Below are positions 32,962 through 43,621 of a DNA stretch of 64,000 nucleotides, in pieces. The translations under genes and the position numbers were made by a program. How positions within the stretch are numbered: position 1 is the stretch's first letter; every line of letters begins with the position of its first letter. Source of the DNA: Zarea fungicola (lineage: Eukaryota > Ascomycota > Sordariomycetes > Hypocreales > Cordycipitaceae). The DNA lies in assembly GCA_900169235.1 (NCBI GenBank), contig FWCC01000121.1:121362-185361 (forward strand). Direction: 5' to 3'. A model generated the notes under the pieces. It did not search any database. It saw only the letters and a list, made by a program, of their open reading frames with translations, and had not been told where the DNA came from.

Positions 32962-35508
32962 TCACTGCCAGGGTATTTCGCTGCCCACGTCAAAAATATC
33001 ATCCTCAAGACTGATGATTCTATCGACATCAACATACTGTGGGTCATTAAATAGCTGCGCTATGCTATCCATTGTACCATCATCTGGCATGTCATTTTGT
33101 CCCTGTGGGATTGTCGTGGTCACATCTGGCACCATCGGATGTTGGTCCCGATGATATGCCAGTGAGCTTGATTGTAGCATTGCTATTGGCGTTGTGATTG
33201 TTCTCGTACTCCGAGGTGAGGCCTGGCTCTCTCTTGACGGCGAGGGATTGTACTCTGATGGCCCTGCGGTGGTTGTATTATGGGCAATACTAGAGGAGGC
33301 ACTCCACGCTTCCTGTGCATCACCGCCATCCATGGTGTAATCAGACGGGTCGATGCAGAAATTGGCGTCGTTCAGGCAGCGATGCCGCAATCGTCGCAAT
33401 CGCGAGGCGTACAGCCCAGCGAGGGTGCTGTTCGTGCTGCCATCGTCAGGCCAGCTCTCGCCGCCAGCAGCCCCGTGCCCACGCCACTGGGCGGAGACGC
33501 GGTCAAGGCTGTGAATGAGAGTGTCAAACTCGGGCGAGAGCCGGGTGGTTGAGTAGTATCGCCAGTGAATGAGCAGTGCCCTTGCACACACAAAAATGCA
33601 AAAGGCAAAGAGGTGCGTGACCGGAATCGCCGGCAGCATGTCAAGGTAGTTTTTGGTAATCACCGCGACCATGGCGGCGGCAGTGTGGCAGGTGTCCGCT
33701 GAAGAAAGAGACGGCAGGCGGTTGCGAAACGCCCACTCCAGGCGAGGAAAGGCAATGGACTGGTGAAGCATGACAATGGAGGCGTTGTGCGTAACGTGGG
33801 CGAGCGTCAGATTCGGGTCCATCCTCGCCGTGGAATGGCGTCGACCCATGTCGGGCTTCCATTTCTGCGGCAGTAGCATCTTCCAGTGGATGAGACGCAG
33901 GTCTAGCTCTTTGAAGCGCGTGAGCCACGACTCTATGGCCCGTTCGTCACGCATGTTGACGCGCTGTTGCAGAAAATAGGCCGTTACTTGGCTGAGCGAC
34001 TCCGTTGCCTCGACCGAGTACGCAAAGGCTCCTATAGTAGATCCGTCCATTGTCAGCAAGTCTTGCGCATCACCAGTATCATTGGTTGAGTTTTGAGCCG
34101 TGGACACCTCTCCATCCAGGTCTTCTTGCTCGCGGTGCGGAGGCGGAAAGGCAATGGGGTTCCCGATTCGACCAGCTGACTTGTCCCATATGTTAAAGTA
34201 GGGTGTAAGCACTGGCTCATCCTGCCACCAGAGACTGATATCGCATGGTAGTCGGCGGCACACATCGTCAGAGGTCAAGCTCGTGTTCCAACCCATGGTG
34301 ACAGAGCAGAAGCGGTCGAGGTTGAATATGACCCAGAACGTGCGCCGTCGCTCCTCGAGTTCAATCCATGACACGGGCGTCTTGTCCCGCAGGGCGCTGG
34401 TAACGTATGGTCTTGATAGAGGCGGCGGCCGAGTTGCATCGTCGTGTTCTACTGTCAGCTGGAGATACTCAACGGTACGCGTTAGAGAACCGATGATGGG
34501 CCACGCAGTCATTGCCCGGCCGTGGCCAATCTAGCTGGGTGCATGAGTCTCAAAATCACGATTAATATAGTATTGGAATGAAGACTTACATCATTGAACG
34601 CAATAATCGTGAGTGCTTGGAGACTCTCGATAACAAGAGAACTCATGGCCGTTGTCACAACCCAATCCCGAATCAGCTTCAGCTTCTCCTCAGTCATTCC
34701 GTAGAGATGTATGGGACCAACTAGACGAATGGCCACTACAGTTATTGCCTGCAGTACGGTAAATAGCTTTGAGTGCTCCTCTGGGTCACCAAGACGCTGT
34801 TTGAAGCGATTTTCCTGCAGCATTGGAATCCACGGGTGCACACGAGAAAAGTATGCGTCGATAACCTGGTCCAGCACAGTCGGGGGTAGTAGCGGCGGCT
34901 TGCTCCCAAAGGCAGCAAACTGCTCGCCCTGTTCTTGGGAGTTGAGTCTTGGGCGCTTGTTAGGCCGGTCCTGCGACTCGGTGGCCTGGTGCTGAGATGA
35001 TGATGGGACTTGACTTATTCGATGAATTTCTCGCGCAAGCACAGCCATGACACTCTGCACCGCACGCTCGTCGTTTGCTGAGGGCCTCGTGTCTCTTAGG
35101 TCATTCAGAGATTCCTCCATTTGATCTCAAAACCAAAGTTAGCTGGATTTAGAGCCATGAAATGGAAGGGACTCTGTCATGGAATTTTTCTCACCTAGTC
35201 TCCGATGAAGTGACTCTATTGCTCCCGGCTTCATTCCCGGCTGTTTCTTTTCCTTCTTGTACTCGCACTCGCCACCTGTTGCCAAGAGCAGAAGAGTTAA
35301 TGAAAATTCCCTGGATAAGAGCGCCATACCTTTATTCTTAGTTTTGAGAATACATACTTGTCTTGCGACATTGTTGACACCTTGGTAGCTCTCGCGAGCA
35401 CCGTAGCTTCCGAGCCCGGCAAGAGTTGCACGAGACCACTGACTCGCTGATGCTTCGCGTTGGATCGGACGGGCGGCCATCTGCCTCGTTGCTCGAGGTG
35501 TGGTTCAT
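32962..35508 (-). CDS. Zn(II)2Cys6 transcription factor with fungal-specific TF domain
   Basis: Exons 35508-35358, 35275-35195, 35125-34590 and 34530-32962 give 778 residues. The Zn2Cys6 cluster has Cys27, 30, 37, 44 and 47 in exon 1, while Cys54 lies in exon 2, so correct splicing is needed for the zinc knot. A basic linker and coiled coil follow ([18 protein letters not shown]). Residues ~150-560 are a Fungal_trans middle homology region ([33 protein letters not shown]). The C-terminus is Ser/Thr/Pro-rich and ends acidic ([20 protein letters not shown]), a probable activation domain. It lies tail-to-tail with the dehydroquinase gene and may regulate it. An alternative start at 35562 adds 18 residues. 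Confidence 0.9.
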
Positions 35509-36249
35509 TTTACTGGCGTCCACGCCAAGCCAAGTAACCGACGGCAGGATGCAACTGGCCACTGAGAGCTGATACCATTAATCTGCTTGTGTTTTGTTTA
35601 CTTGGTGAGGGGGAAATTCCCTGGACACTCACGAGTGACTGCTGAGTTTCTAGACCCACTTAACAGTTAAGGTCCCTAATATTAGCTGCCATTTATATGC
35701 CGATGCGCCACCACGAGCCGGTGAATGAATCGACAATGTCAAGTTTTAATGCCGATCAAGTCACATAATAAGAGCAGGTGGCATCCTAGTGCAGAAAGTG
35801 AGGTAGATTCAATATGTAAATGGATGTGTTGTATAGAAACGTGCGACAAGTAAGTATGCCTCCTCATACAGACTGCTGTCTCCTTTTAGTTCAGCGCCAG
35901 ACAAGGCCGCTATAAGAAGTACTTGCAGGGACTGTGTCGCCTGTGCTATTACTGCTATTACTACCATTCATTGTTCCTTAAAAGCAGCGTAAAGATTGCG
36001 CAGCATGTTGAATGAATGCGTTCAGTTAGTTGGCCAGATTACAGTATTTTTTTAAAAGAAATAGAGAACAATAAGAGATTTAAACAATTGCATCAATTTG
36101 ATACAAAAGTTCTATCAAATTCGTTCGTTTTGATTATCCACGTAACATCAACTACAGACTACTACATAGTGTCAAGAAGTTGGCTTAGCGGACGACGCTG
36201 CTGAAACCTTTCCAACACAAACTCTATTCCGGTTTGCTTTTGTAAATTA
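35509..36249. other. intergenic region, no gene seen
   Basis: Promoter of the Zn2Cys6 gene and 3' flank of the GPI-protein gene. Contains A/T runs but no supported frame. Confidence 0.4.
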
Positions 36250-36915
36250 TTACGCGGCAAATGCAGCCAAGCTAACAAGAGCGAGCAATAGGCTGGCCGA
36301 CAGTTTCTGGGCCGTGGCCAGGGATGCAACCACGGGTGGCTGGCCGCCGGGGACATTCGTGGTTGAGCCTCCACCATTATTAGCAGAGCCACCAGGAGAA
36401 TTCGAGCCCGAGCCAGGGTTTCCTGAACCAGAGTTTCCTGAACCAGAGCTTCCTGATCCAGGCTTTCCCGCACCAGGGTTTCCAGCACCAGGGCTCCCTC
36501 CACCAGGGCTCCCTCCACTAGGATTCGAGTTGCTTGGCGAGTTGGAACCCTGGGAGTTGGAGCCAGGAGGGTTGTAGCCGGGAGGGTTGGAACCGGATGG
36601 GTTGGAACCAGGAGAGTTGGGCGCGGGATACCAAGTCCCCTGCGACTCAGATCCAGGTTTGCCAGGACCCGGAACCCAGTGACCGCCTCCTGCGGGAGTT
36701 CCAGTTGGAGGACAATCTACTGAGCATTAGTGATGATGTTCCACAGCCAAAGTTTAAAGGGACTCACCAGAGATGGTAATAGTCGGCAGTGTGACCGTGT
36801 ATGTAGAGGAACATGAGACAGTCTCTATAGGCAGTGTAGCGTACACAGTCTCTCCAGCGGACGACACGGCAGCCGCAGCTGCAAAAATGAGAGCAGTTCG
36901 CAGAGTGGGCGGCAT
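36250..36915 (-). CDS. GPI-anchored Ser/Pro/Gly-rich cell-wall protein, two exons
   Basis: Exons 36915-36768 and 36716-36250 give 204 residues. The signal peptide is MPPTLRTALIFAAAAAVSSA. A short threonine-rich head with Cys (VSCSSTYTVTLPTITIS) joins through GTGAGT...CAGTAG to DCPPTGTPAGGGHWVPGPG. The body is imperfect PGSN/PGSG/GGGSPG repeats rich in Gly, Ser, Asn and Pro. The C-terminus is a hydrophobic GPI-attachment tail (KLSASLLLALVSLAAFAA), with candidate omega sites in the Gly/Ser/Asn stretch before it. It is a probable wall-linked structural or adhesive protein. The opposite strand carries an open Pro/Glu-rich frame that is a mirror artefact. Confidence 0.85.
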
Positions 36916-38514
36916 TGTGACTGGATGCAAGTAGTGGTGGAAATGGCAAAGATACTTGGTTTTGGAGTTCAAATCTGGGTGCGAGGCAGGCCGGACCGGA
37001 CATTTAATAAAGGACACTGGAACCTGCTGAAAAAATTTGGAATAAATGTTTTCGACTTTATTGTGAACTTTAAACCAAGGCGAGTAAAATTTTGTGAACC
37101 AGGAAATTTACCTCCGCGTCTGAATACTCGTAAACTCAATTCACTCTCTCTCCGTCTTTGGGGCAGGGAAGCTCAACAAGCTGGCCTCTGCCAATTACTA
37201 GACACTAGCCAGAGTAATAAGGTTGTCGCAGATTCGCGGGTCCAACGATCGTCGATAGAAACCTAATTAAACCAACTCGCCGCCCTATCCGGTTCCGGCC
37301 GGTGGTGCACATCAATGCGCGCCGTGGCCAAGTTTCAGTCGCGGTAAACAATGAACTTATTAACAAGGTTACAAAAAGCAAACTGTGGTCTGTACCAGCC
37401 TTAGCCTTTGAACCTTGTCCAAAACGGTGTGACAAAGACACTAACTAGCAGATTGATGCGCGATTTCCGAGACCTCGCATCGGATTGAGCAACAAATAAG
37501 GTGGAGTAACAATAGAGCTCAATTACCGCATCCGGTATATTCGCCCAACTCGCCTTGTCTACAATGGGCTACAATCAAAGTATATCTGGAAAACTTAACA
37601 ATGCAGTCAACCTCGGTTAAGGCTGTGAACGCAAATATGAAGTCTTCGGCCCTAGATAGATGCGCCGCACATAACCACCGACTCACTAACGCAATGGTTG
37701 CCTGTACACAGTTTCGGGACAGATCTCAGCAGGACCAGAGCATTGCGTATTGAGAAACAGGCAGCAGGCTGAATTGAGTAAAACTCTGGTGGTATGACTG
37801 ATTTACAGAAACTGGCATCTTCAGTTTTTTGGCATGGCGAATGAAAGTCTGAGCTCTTCATCGAGTTAAATATTGTGCTTTGCTAAACGTAGCCTCTCCA
37901 AACAGCACGAAGCAGCAGTGTACTCTATTAGGTCGACTGATGAATTCTTCACCGCATTTCGATGGCTAGAAGCCGCTAGTAAATGTAGATCACGGCCGAG
38001 GGTTCTGCGTTGAGTCAGATGCACGACTCGTTTCAACCGGCTGTCCGTCAATCACACCATCCCCAAAAAAATCAGGTACCATTCTCCAAATTCGGTAATT
38101 ATCCCAAACCTTCTGAAAATACCCGTCCCCATTGTAAATCAAAATACCGAGGCTTTACGGTACATCTCTAGTTGAGTATTGTAGAATTGCTGAAGAACAC
38201 GAGATTTAGACACTGTATGACGAGGGCCGAGACTTGTTGCGATTACAGCCCAGGATACAAACGGCTGTTGAGCAGCATGACTTGATCCCAACCACAGTTT
38301 TCTTGAACTTTTCCGGACAGCAAGCGGAGCCATCTTTCCGCGCCCGGATGAGTCGGTATCAGCATCTACACTGTAGGTATTGCAGCTGTCTACGATATAA
38401 GTAGACTTCGTCTGCATCCGTTTCTACACGGCATCTTCCTTCAAGCAAACACATTTCTCCCCCCTTTTGACTGAAAGAGTTTTTTTTTAAAGAAAAAGGC
38501 AAAGATTTTCCAGG
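36916..38514. promoter_or_regulatory. 1.6-kb divergent region between two cell-surface protein genes
   Basis: Separates the GPI protein (minus) and the adhesin (plus). A GATATAAG element at 38396-38403, about 110 bp before the adhesin ATG, may act as TATA box. No coding frame with support inside. Confidence 0.4.
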
Positions 38515-41026
38515 ATGAAGCTGCAAAACTCGTCTTCTGCACTTGCCCTTGTTGCAAGCCAGCTCATTGGACATGCTACTGCAGGTCGCAAAGCATACAG
38601 TGATGCCGTCGTCGAGGTACAATACCAGCCATATGCCATTGTCTGCTCCGGAAAGACAACCACTTCGACAGCCGCACAGTGAGTAATAGAATCATATACC
38701 AACCGTCAGAGACGTTGTGGATGCTTACATATATAGAACTGTGACCAAGTATAATGGCAAAAACGGTTACGTGACCATTACAAGAGCTGGCCCAAATGCA
38801 GCTACGACGACCATCCCACCTCATGATGGTCAGCCTGGGACAGTCTATATTGACGTGCCGAATAGCAACCCTGGCTATGTAACTGTCACTCAACCAGGCC
38901 CTGTTGCGACAACAATCACAATCCCTCCCAGCAACGGTCAGCCAGGTACAGTAGTTGTGAAGACTACAACCGGAAGGGATCCGGGCTATGTTACTGTTAC
39001 AGAGTCTGGACCAGTGGCGACTACCAAGACCATCCCACCCAAGGATGGGAAGCCAGGCACCATTCTGATTGATGTTCCCACCAGTCCCGGTTACGTCACC
39101 ATCACTGAATCTGGACCTGTGGCAACCACCAAGACTGTTCCCCCATCGGGTACAAACCCTGGTACTGTTCTTATCGACGTACCTGGCTATGTAACTATCA
39201 CTGAAGCTGGCCCTGTTGCAACTACAAGAACCATCCCACCCAAGGACGGGAAGCCAGGCACTGTCCTTATTGATATTCCTACTTCCCCTGGATATGTCAC
39301 TATCACTGAGTCAGGGCCAGTGGCAACCACCAAGACTATTCCTCCTTCAGGTACTAACCCTGGAACTATTCTCATTGATGTCCCTGGCTACGTTACCATT
39401 ACTGAATCTGGGCCTGTTGCTACAACAAAGACTATTCCTCCTTCGGGTACTAACCCAGGAACTATCCTTATTGATGTGCCTGGTTATGTCACTATCACTG
39501 AGTCAGGACCGGTTGCAACCACCAAGACTATTCCCCCGTCAGGTACTAACCCAGGAACTGTCCTGATTGATGTCCCTGGCTACGTGACTATCACTGAGTC
39601 TGGACCGGTCGCCACCACCAAGACTATTCCTCCTTCAGGCACGAAGCCCGGAACTATTCTTATTGATGTCCCTGGCTACGTTACCATTACTGAATCAGGG
39701 CCTGTTGCTACAACAAAGACCATCCCCCCATCGGGCACCAACCCAGGAACGGTTATAATCGACGTCCCAACCACTCCTGGCTATGTGACCATCACTGAAT
39801 CTGGACCTGTCGCCACGACGAAGACCATTCCTCCTTCTGGCACCAACCCAGGAACAGTACTCATTGATGTCCCTACTACTCCTGGTTATGTCACCATCAC
39901 CGAATCAGGGCCTGTCGCTACTACAAAGACAATTCCTCCTTCTGGCACCAACCCGGGAACAGTTCTGATTGATGTCCCTATAACCCCTGGTTATGTTACT
40001 GTTACCGAATCCGGACCAGTCGCTACAACCAGAACCGTCCCACCATCTGGTACCAACCCTGGGACAGTTTTCATCGATGTCCCTACAACGTCATCCTCGG
40101 CACCAGCCTCTACATCCAAATCTACTTCAAGCTCCACCTCCTCCACCTCCTCCACCCCTTCCACTAGCAGTTCGACTACCAGCTCGACTACTAGTTCGTC
40201 TACCAGTTCGACCACTAGCTCGTCTACCAGTTCGACTACTAGCTCGACTACAAGCTCGACAACCAGTTCGACCACCAGCTCAACCACAAGCTCAACCAAA
40301 AGCTCAACCACAAGCTCAACCACCAGCTCGACCACTAGCTCAACTACCAGTTCGACAACTAGTGCGACTCCTTCATGCACGGCTGGAGTCAAGTGGGCTC
40401 ACTACCAGTTTGCGCAGGCGCCTACCGAAACTGCATCGGGCCAGGGCCTGATCCCATACCAGGAGGCAAAGGACTGGATTGAGAACGCCTTGAAGATCGA
40501 GACCGTGATGGCAGGCAACCCTCAGCCCGATGCACAAGGCACCACAAAGGTGATTGGCGTCCCCAGCGCACCCGGCTCCAAGATTGGCTCCGTTGCAGAC
40601 AATTGCGGTGTCCTGCCCCCAGTCATCTACGGCACAACAACCCCCGGCAATGGCACATACTTTGTGGTCTACCACATTGGCTACTTCCACCCTGACAAGA
40701 CTGGCAGCTACCGCTTCAGCATTCCGGATGTCGACGACGGCATGCTCATGTGGCTCGGTGACAAGGCCAAGTCGGGCTGGACCACGGCCAACGCCGACGC
40801 GTACGACCAGAGCGGGGGCAACGGCCCCAAGAACTTCCTTTACCAAGCCACGGCTGGCGAGTATGTCCCCTTCAGGGCTACGTTTATCCAGGCAGAGCGC
40901 TGTGCGTTCTGGAATCTCACCATCCAGGATCCTACCAGCACCTACATTGAGTCTGCGGATATTCCGGTCACGGACAATCAGCTTGTCTATGGTTGCGGCC
41001 CAAGTACACCAGACTTTTCCTTCTAG
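38515..41026 (+). CDS. GLEYA-domain adhesin with 13 flocculin-type repeats
   Basis: Exons 38515-38678 and 38737-41026 give 817 residues. The signal peptide is MKLQNSSSALALVASQLIGH. From residue ~65, thirteen repeats of 32-36 residues begin GYVTITESGPVATTKTIPP and end IDVP (flocculin type). A ~100-residue Ser/Thr stalk (SSTTSSTTSS) follows. The C-terminal GLEYA/PA14-like lectin domain (~residues 600-810) holds WAHYQFAQAPTE, YFVVYHIGYFHPDKTGSYRF, the calcium-site-like DVDDGMLMWLGD and QAERCAFWNLTI. It is a secreted or wall adhesin that probably binds glycans; the repeats and stalk, probably O-mannosylated, project the lectin. No GPI tail is seen, so attachment must be by another route. Exon 2 begins TVTKYNG in frame after CA|A. 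Confidence 0.93.
38765..40083 (+). repeat. coding tandem repeat: 13 flocculin units (96-108 bp)
   Basis: Two unit classes alternate: 96 bp units ending IDVP and ~105 bp units with an extra TTP/TSP/ITP linker. Units 6-9 are nearly identical at protein level but differ at synonymous sites; units 1-3 are the most divergent. Confidence 0.92.
40084..40377 (+). repeat. Ser/Thr codon repeat (stalk), AGC TCG ACC-type
   Basis: Low-complexity Ser/Thr codons. The complementary strand reads as an open Val/Glu/Leu repeat, which is an artefact. Confidence 0.85.
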
Positions 41027-42508
41027 ACATTTGTCTCTTTGGAGAAATAGCCAACTTTCTTCGCGATTAGCTTTTAGGTTGCCTACCCCATTAAAAAGGT
41101 CAACACATGGATACGAGAAAGATGGCAAGGAAAACAGTAATGATTTAATTAGTTGACATCATTAATGCTGGAACAAGTTGAAGTCTTTCAAATTAAAGTT
41201 CTATTATAAAATAGCTAAATAAAATACGCTTGTATCAAAGTTGAATCTTATTAACATTTTAATTCAAGGTCATTCCTAAAGAGTCTTTTGTGAGGCTGTC
41301 TCATAATTCTAGAGAGTTGACCAGCTGGAGCAACCAAACGCGGCGCATCATCAATCACTTAACTAGTCTCTCGGCCACCCAGAAAAGATGCGATACAGAT
41401 TTTCTTTTTAATTCAAGTATAACCACTGTTGCCTGTATGCTCATTCCAAATCAGATAGTATAGCCACCACTAGCTGAGCGTTGTCTCGCGCATTCAGCTA
41501 GGCCGAAGAGGAGCCAACCATTTTAAGCAGGCGATGTACATGTAGAACGTGAACACAAATGCCCTCAGGTTAGCTACCAGAGATAGTGCTTCTCGCTGAG
41601 CTGAATAGCGATTCTCTCAGCCGGTACCATACACGCTACTGCCAACTTAATTCTCAAGATATTATTACTCCCTCTTACCGGCGACTTGAAATTTTTTAAT
41701 GCCAGTGTCTAAATGGTTTGGGTTACTATTTCCAAACCTTCGACTACCGAGACCGCAGGAGAGTGTACTCGTTCTACGGATAGGCCGCGCATCTCGACCC
41801 CACCTGGAAATCGTTTCAAGACATGTTTTGTCTAATGACGGGTAAGAGACAGTGATTTATGGACGAGTTTCATTTAGCATTTCACAGCTGAGTCTGGATC
41901 GCGTAGTTGCTGTTAATCTCTGGCGCGACATTACTGTCGCGACGCATGGCCAACTACACAAACGAGTCAATGCTCCTGAAAGCTGGAGATTGTACCTACT
42001 TCAACAGATTTTTTTCATCTTTTTATATAATACTGCTGTTCTAAACTAGGAGCCCAAAGGCGCGCATAGGCCCGAGCAATGACCGTAAGTGAGACAACAC
42101 GTACATATGCGAGGACCATTACTACCCTGCAAGGCCCATTATAGGATAAGTGGTCCATCAGACCAGTCATTGCCACATCGTATGGAAGTATCCTTTTTGC
42201 CTATCATTCATCGTCGTGTGCTATTACTCGCGCTTGGTGCATAATTTCCCTCATTGTCGCTAGTCTATGTTTCACAACGTGTCGTCGAACACGTGTCAGT
42301 CAAGGGAGCACATGTACAAAGCTTCATTTTAAAGAACAAGAACGGCAACTATTCAGAAAAGAAATGTATATTAAGCCTTGGCTATATCCCACATTTTCTG
42401 GTTACATATTTTCTCCAACGAAACCATTTTCCGAAACCGAAACGGCCATGGGTCTTGATAGTGGTATGCCGCAGTCTTTTTCTTGCCCGGCTCAAAGCCA
42501 ACAAATTC
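41027..42508. other. 1.5-kb intergenic region, no gene seen
   Basis: AT-rich after the adhesin stop. No supported frame. The 3' part is the presumed promoter of the small gene at 42509. Confidence 0.4.
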
Positions 42509-42927
42509 ATGCTTACCGCAAAAATAGCTATACTGGAGCGGGAGCTTCGGCCAAGTTATGACCGAATAAATGGCCATGAGAGCACTGCTGAACAATATCC
42601 CATAGACTTGGGTCAAGCGGCCTTCTATGCCGGCGTTGCCGGGTACGAGAAGTTGTGCGCAGAAAACGGTACGTTGCAATGGCAGTCAAACAATGTTATT
42701 AGAGAGTAAGCTGATGGGACATCAACTTAGGGAAACCAAAGTCAGTCGATGTAATGAAGCAGACCATACAGCAGCACATCGATAATTTTATTTCTGATAG
42801 AGTCGCCAAGGATAAGATTGATGATTCGGCCCAAGCTGAGGCACACATAGGGGCTACACACATGCTGTCTAATTTTCTTGACAACTTACAGGTAGCGGAA
42901 AAAAAGAATGTCGGATTATGGGGTTAA
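42509..42927 (+). CDS. small hypothetical protein, two exons, helical
   Basis: Exons 42509-42668 and 42731-42927 (62-bp intron, GTACGT...CTTAG) give 118 residues. The text reads MLTAKIAILERELRPSYDRI, GQAAFYAGVAGYEKLCAENG, then GKPKSVDVMKQTIQQHIDNF, ending KKNVGLWG. It is strongly amphipathic and helical, with no signal peptide or known motif. The frame is kept exactly at the splice, and both exons have coding-like composition, which supports a real gene. Coding could begin further upstream in the same frame (from 42254), but that part looks non-coding. It sits about 700 bp upstream of the P450 on the same strand. Confidence 0.5.
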
Positions 42928-43621
42928 AGTTATTGCACATAACACTTCCCAAGGGCAAGAGGATAATATGGCGGAATGTTGCCTTTAGTCGCCTATATAT
43001 ATTCATTTTGATTCGCCTATACCGTGCAACATTCGGTGTGTCTTGAAAATAGCCCCTGCTGTTCTACAGAGCTCATCCGTATACACAGTAGACAACGGCG
43101 GTTTGTCAGAGTCCCCGTAAAACGACGGGATCTACGGCACGCTTCCGAAAACTTTCCGACCACACTAGACCAAGGATGGTATATCCAAAGCCACTACAGG
43201 ACTCTTGTCCTGCAATTTTTACCCATCTCGATCTCTTGTGCTCGGGTGATCAACTTCTTTGCTTGCATCCGGTGCGTCGTCCTTGCGGAATCGTTCTCTA
43301 GGGTTGCTTGGTTTAGTAATCATTCTGTTCAAGGTGCATCACGAAAGTCCGAAAGTGCGGATCTTCCTTTTTGAAGCCGTCACCAGTGTTACCTTGTTTA
43401 TTAATCATTTGATACAATACGCATCTTGATACGATGCATCACAGTTATGGCAATGAGAAAAAATAAACATAAAGGATGCTATTCGGGGTTGAGTTCCCGT
43501 ACTATCCGGTATGCCGGATTTGCCTCAGCCATCAAGTCACCCAGAATTATAAAAGCCGAGCCTTCTCCTACTGCATTGCATACTTAGCCATTACAGAGAA
43601 AACCCCGTTCAACTTTGTAAA
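42928..43621. promoter_or_regulatory. promoter region of the P450 gene
   Basis: Contains TTATAAAAG at 43547-43555, about 70 bp before the P450 ATG, a good TATA-box position. A 116-codon frame at 43024-43374 has no support. Confidence 0.5.

Noticed and set aside
36314..36577. Proline/glutamate-rich + strand frame resembling a structural wall protein
   Set aside because: It is the complement of the repeat body of the GPI-anchored protein on the minus strand, which has signal peptide, splice sites and GPI tail.
39991..40392. Val/Glu/Leu repeat protein on the minus strand
   Set aside because: Mirror of the Ser/Thr stalk codons of the adhesin; no start context or domain.
40373..41128. 251-codon minus-strand frame
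   Set aside because: Fully antisense to the GLEYA domain exon and without motifs.
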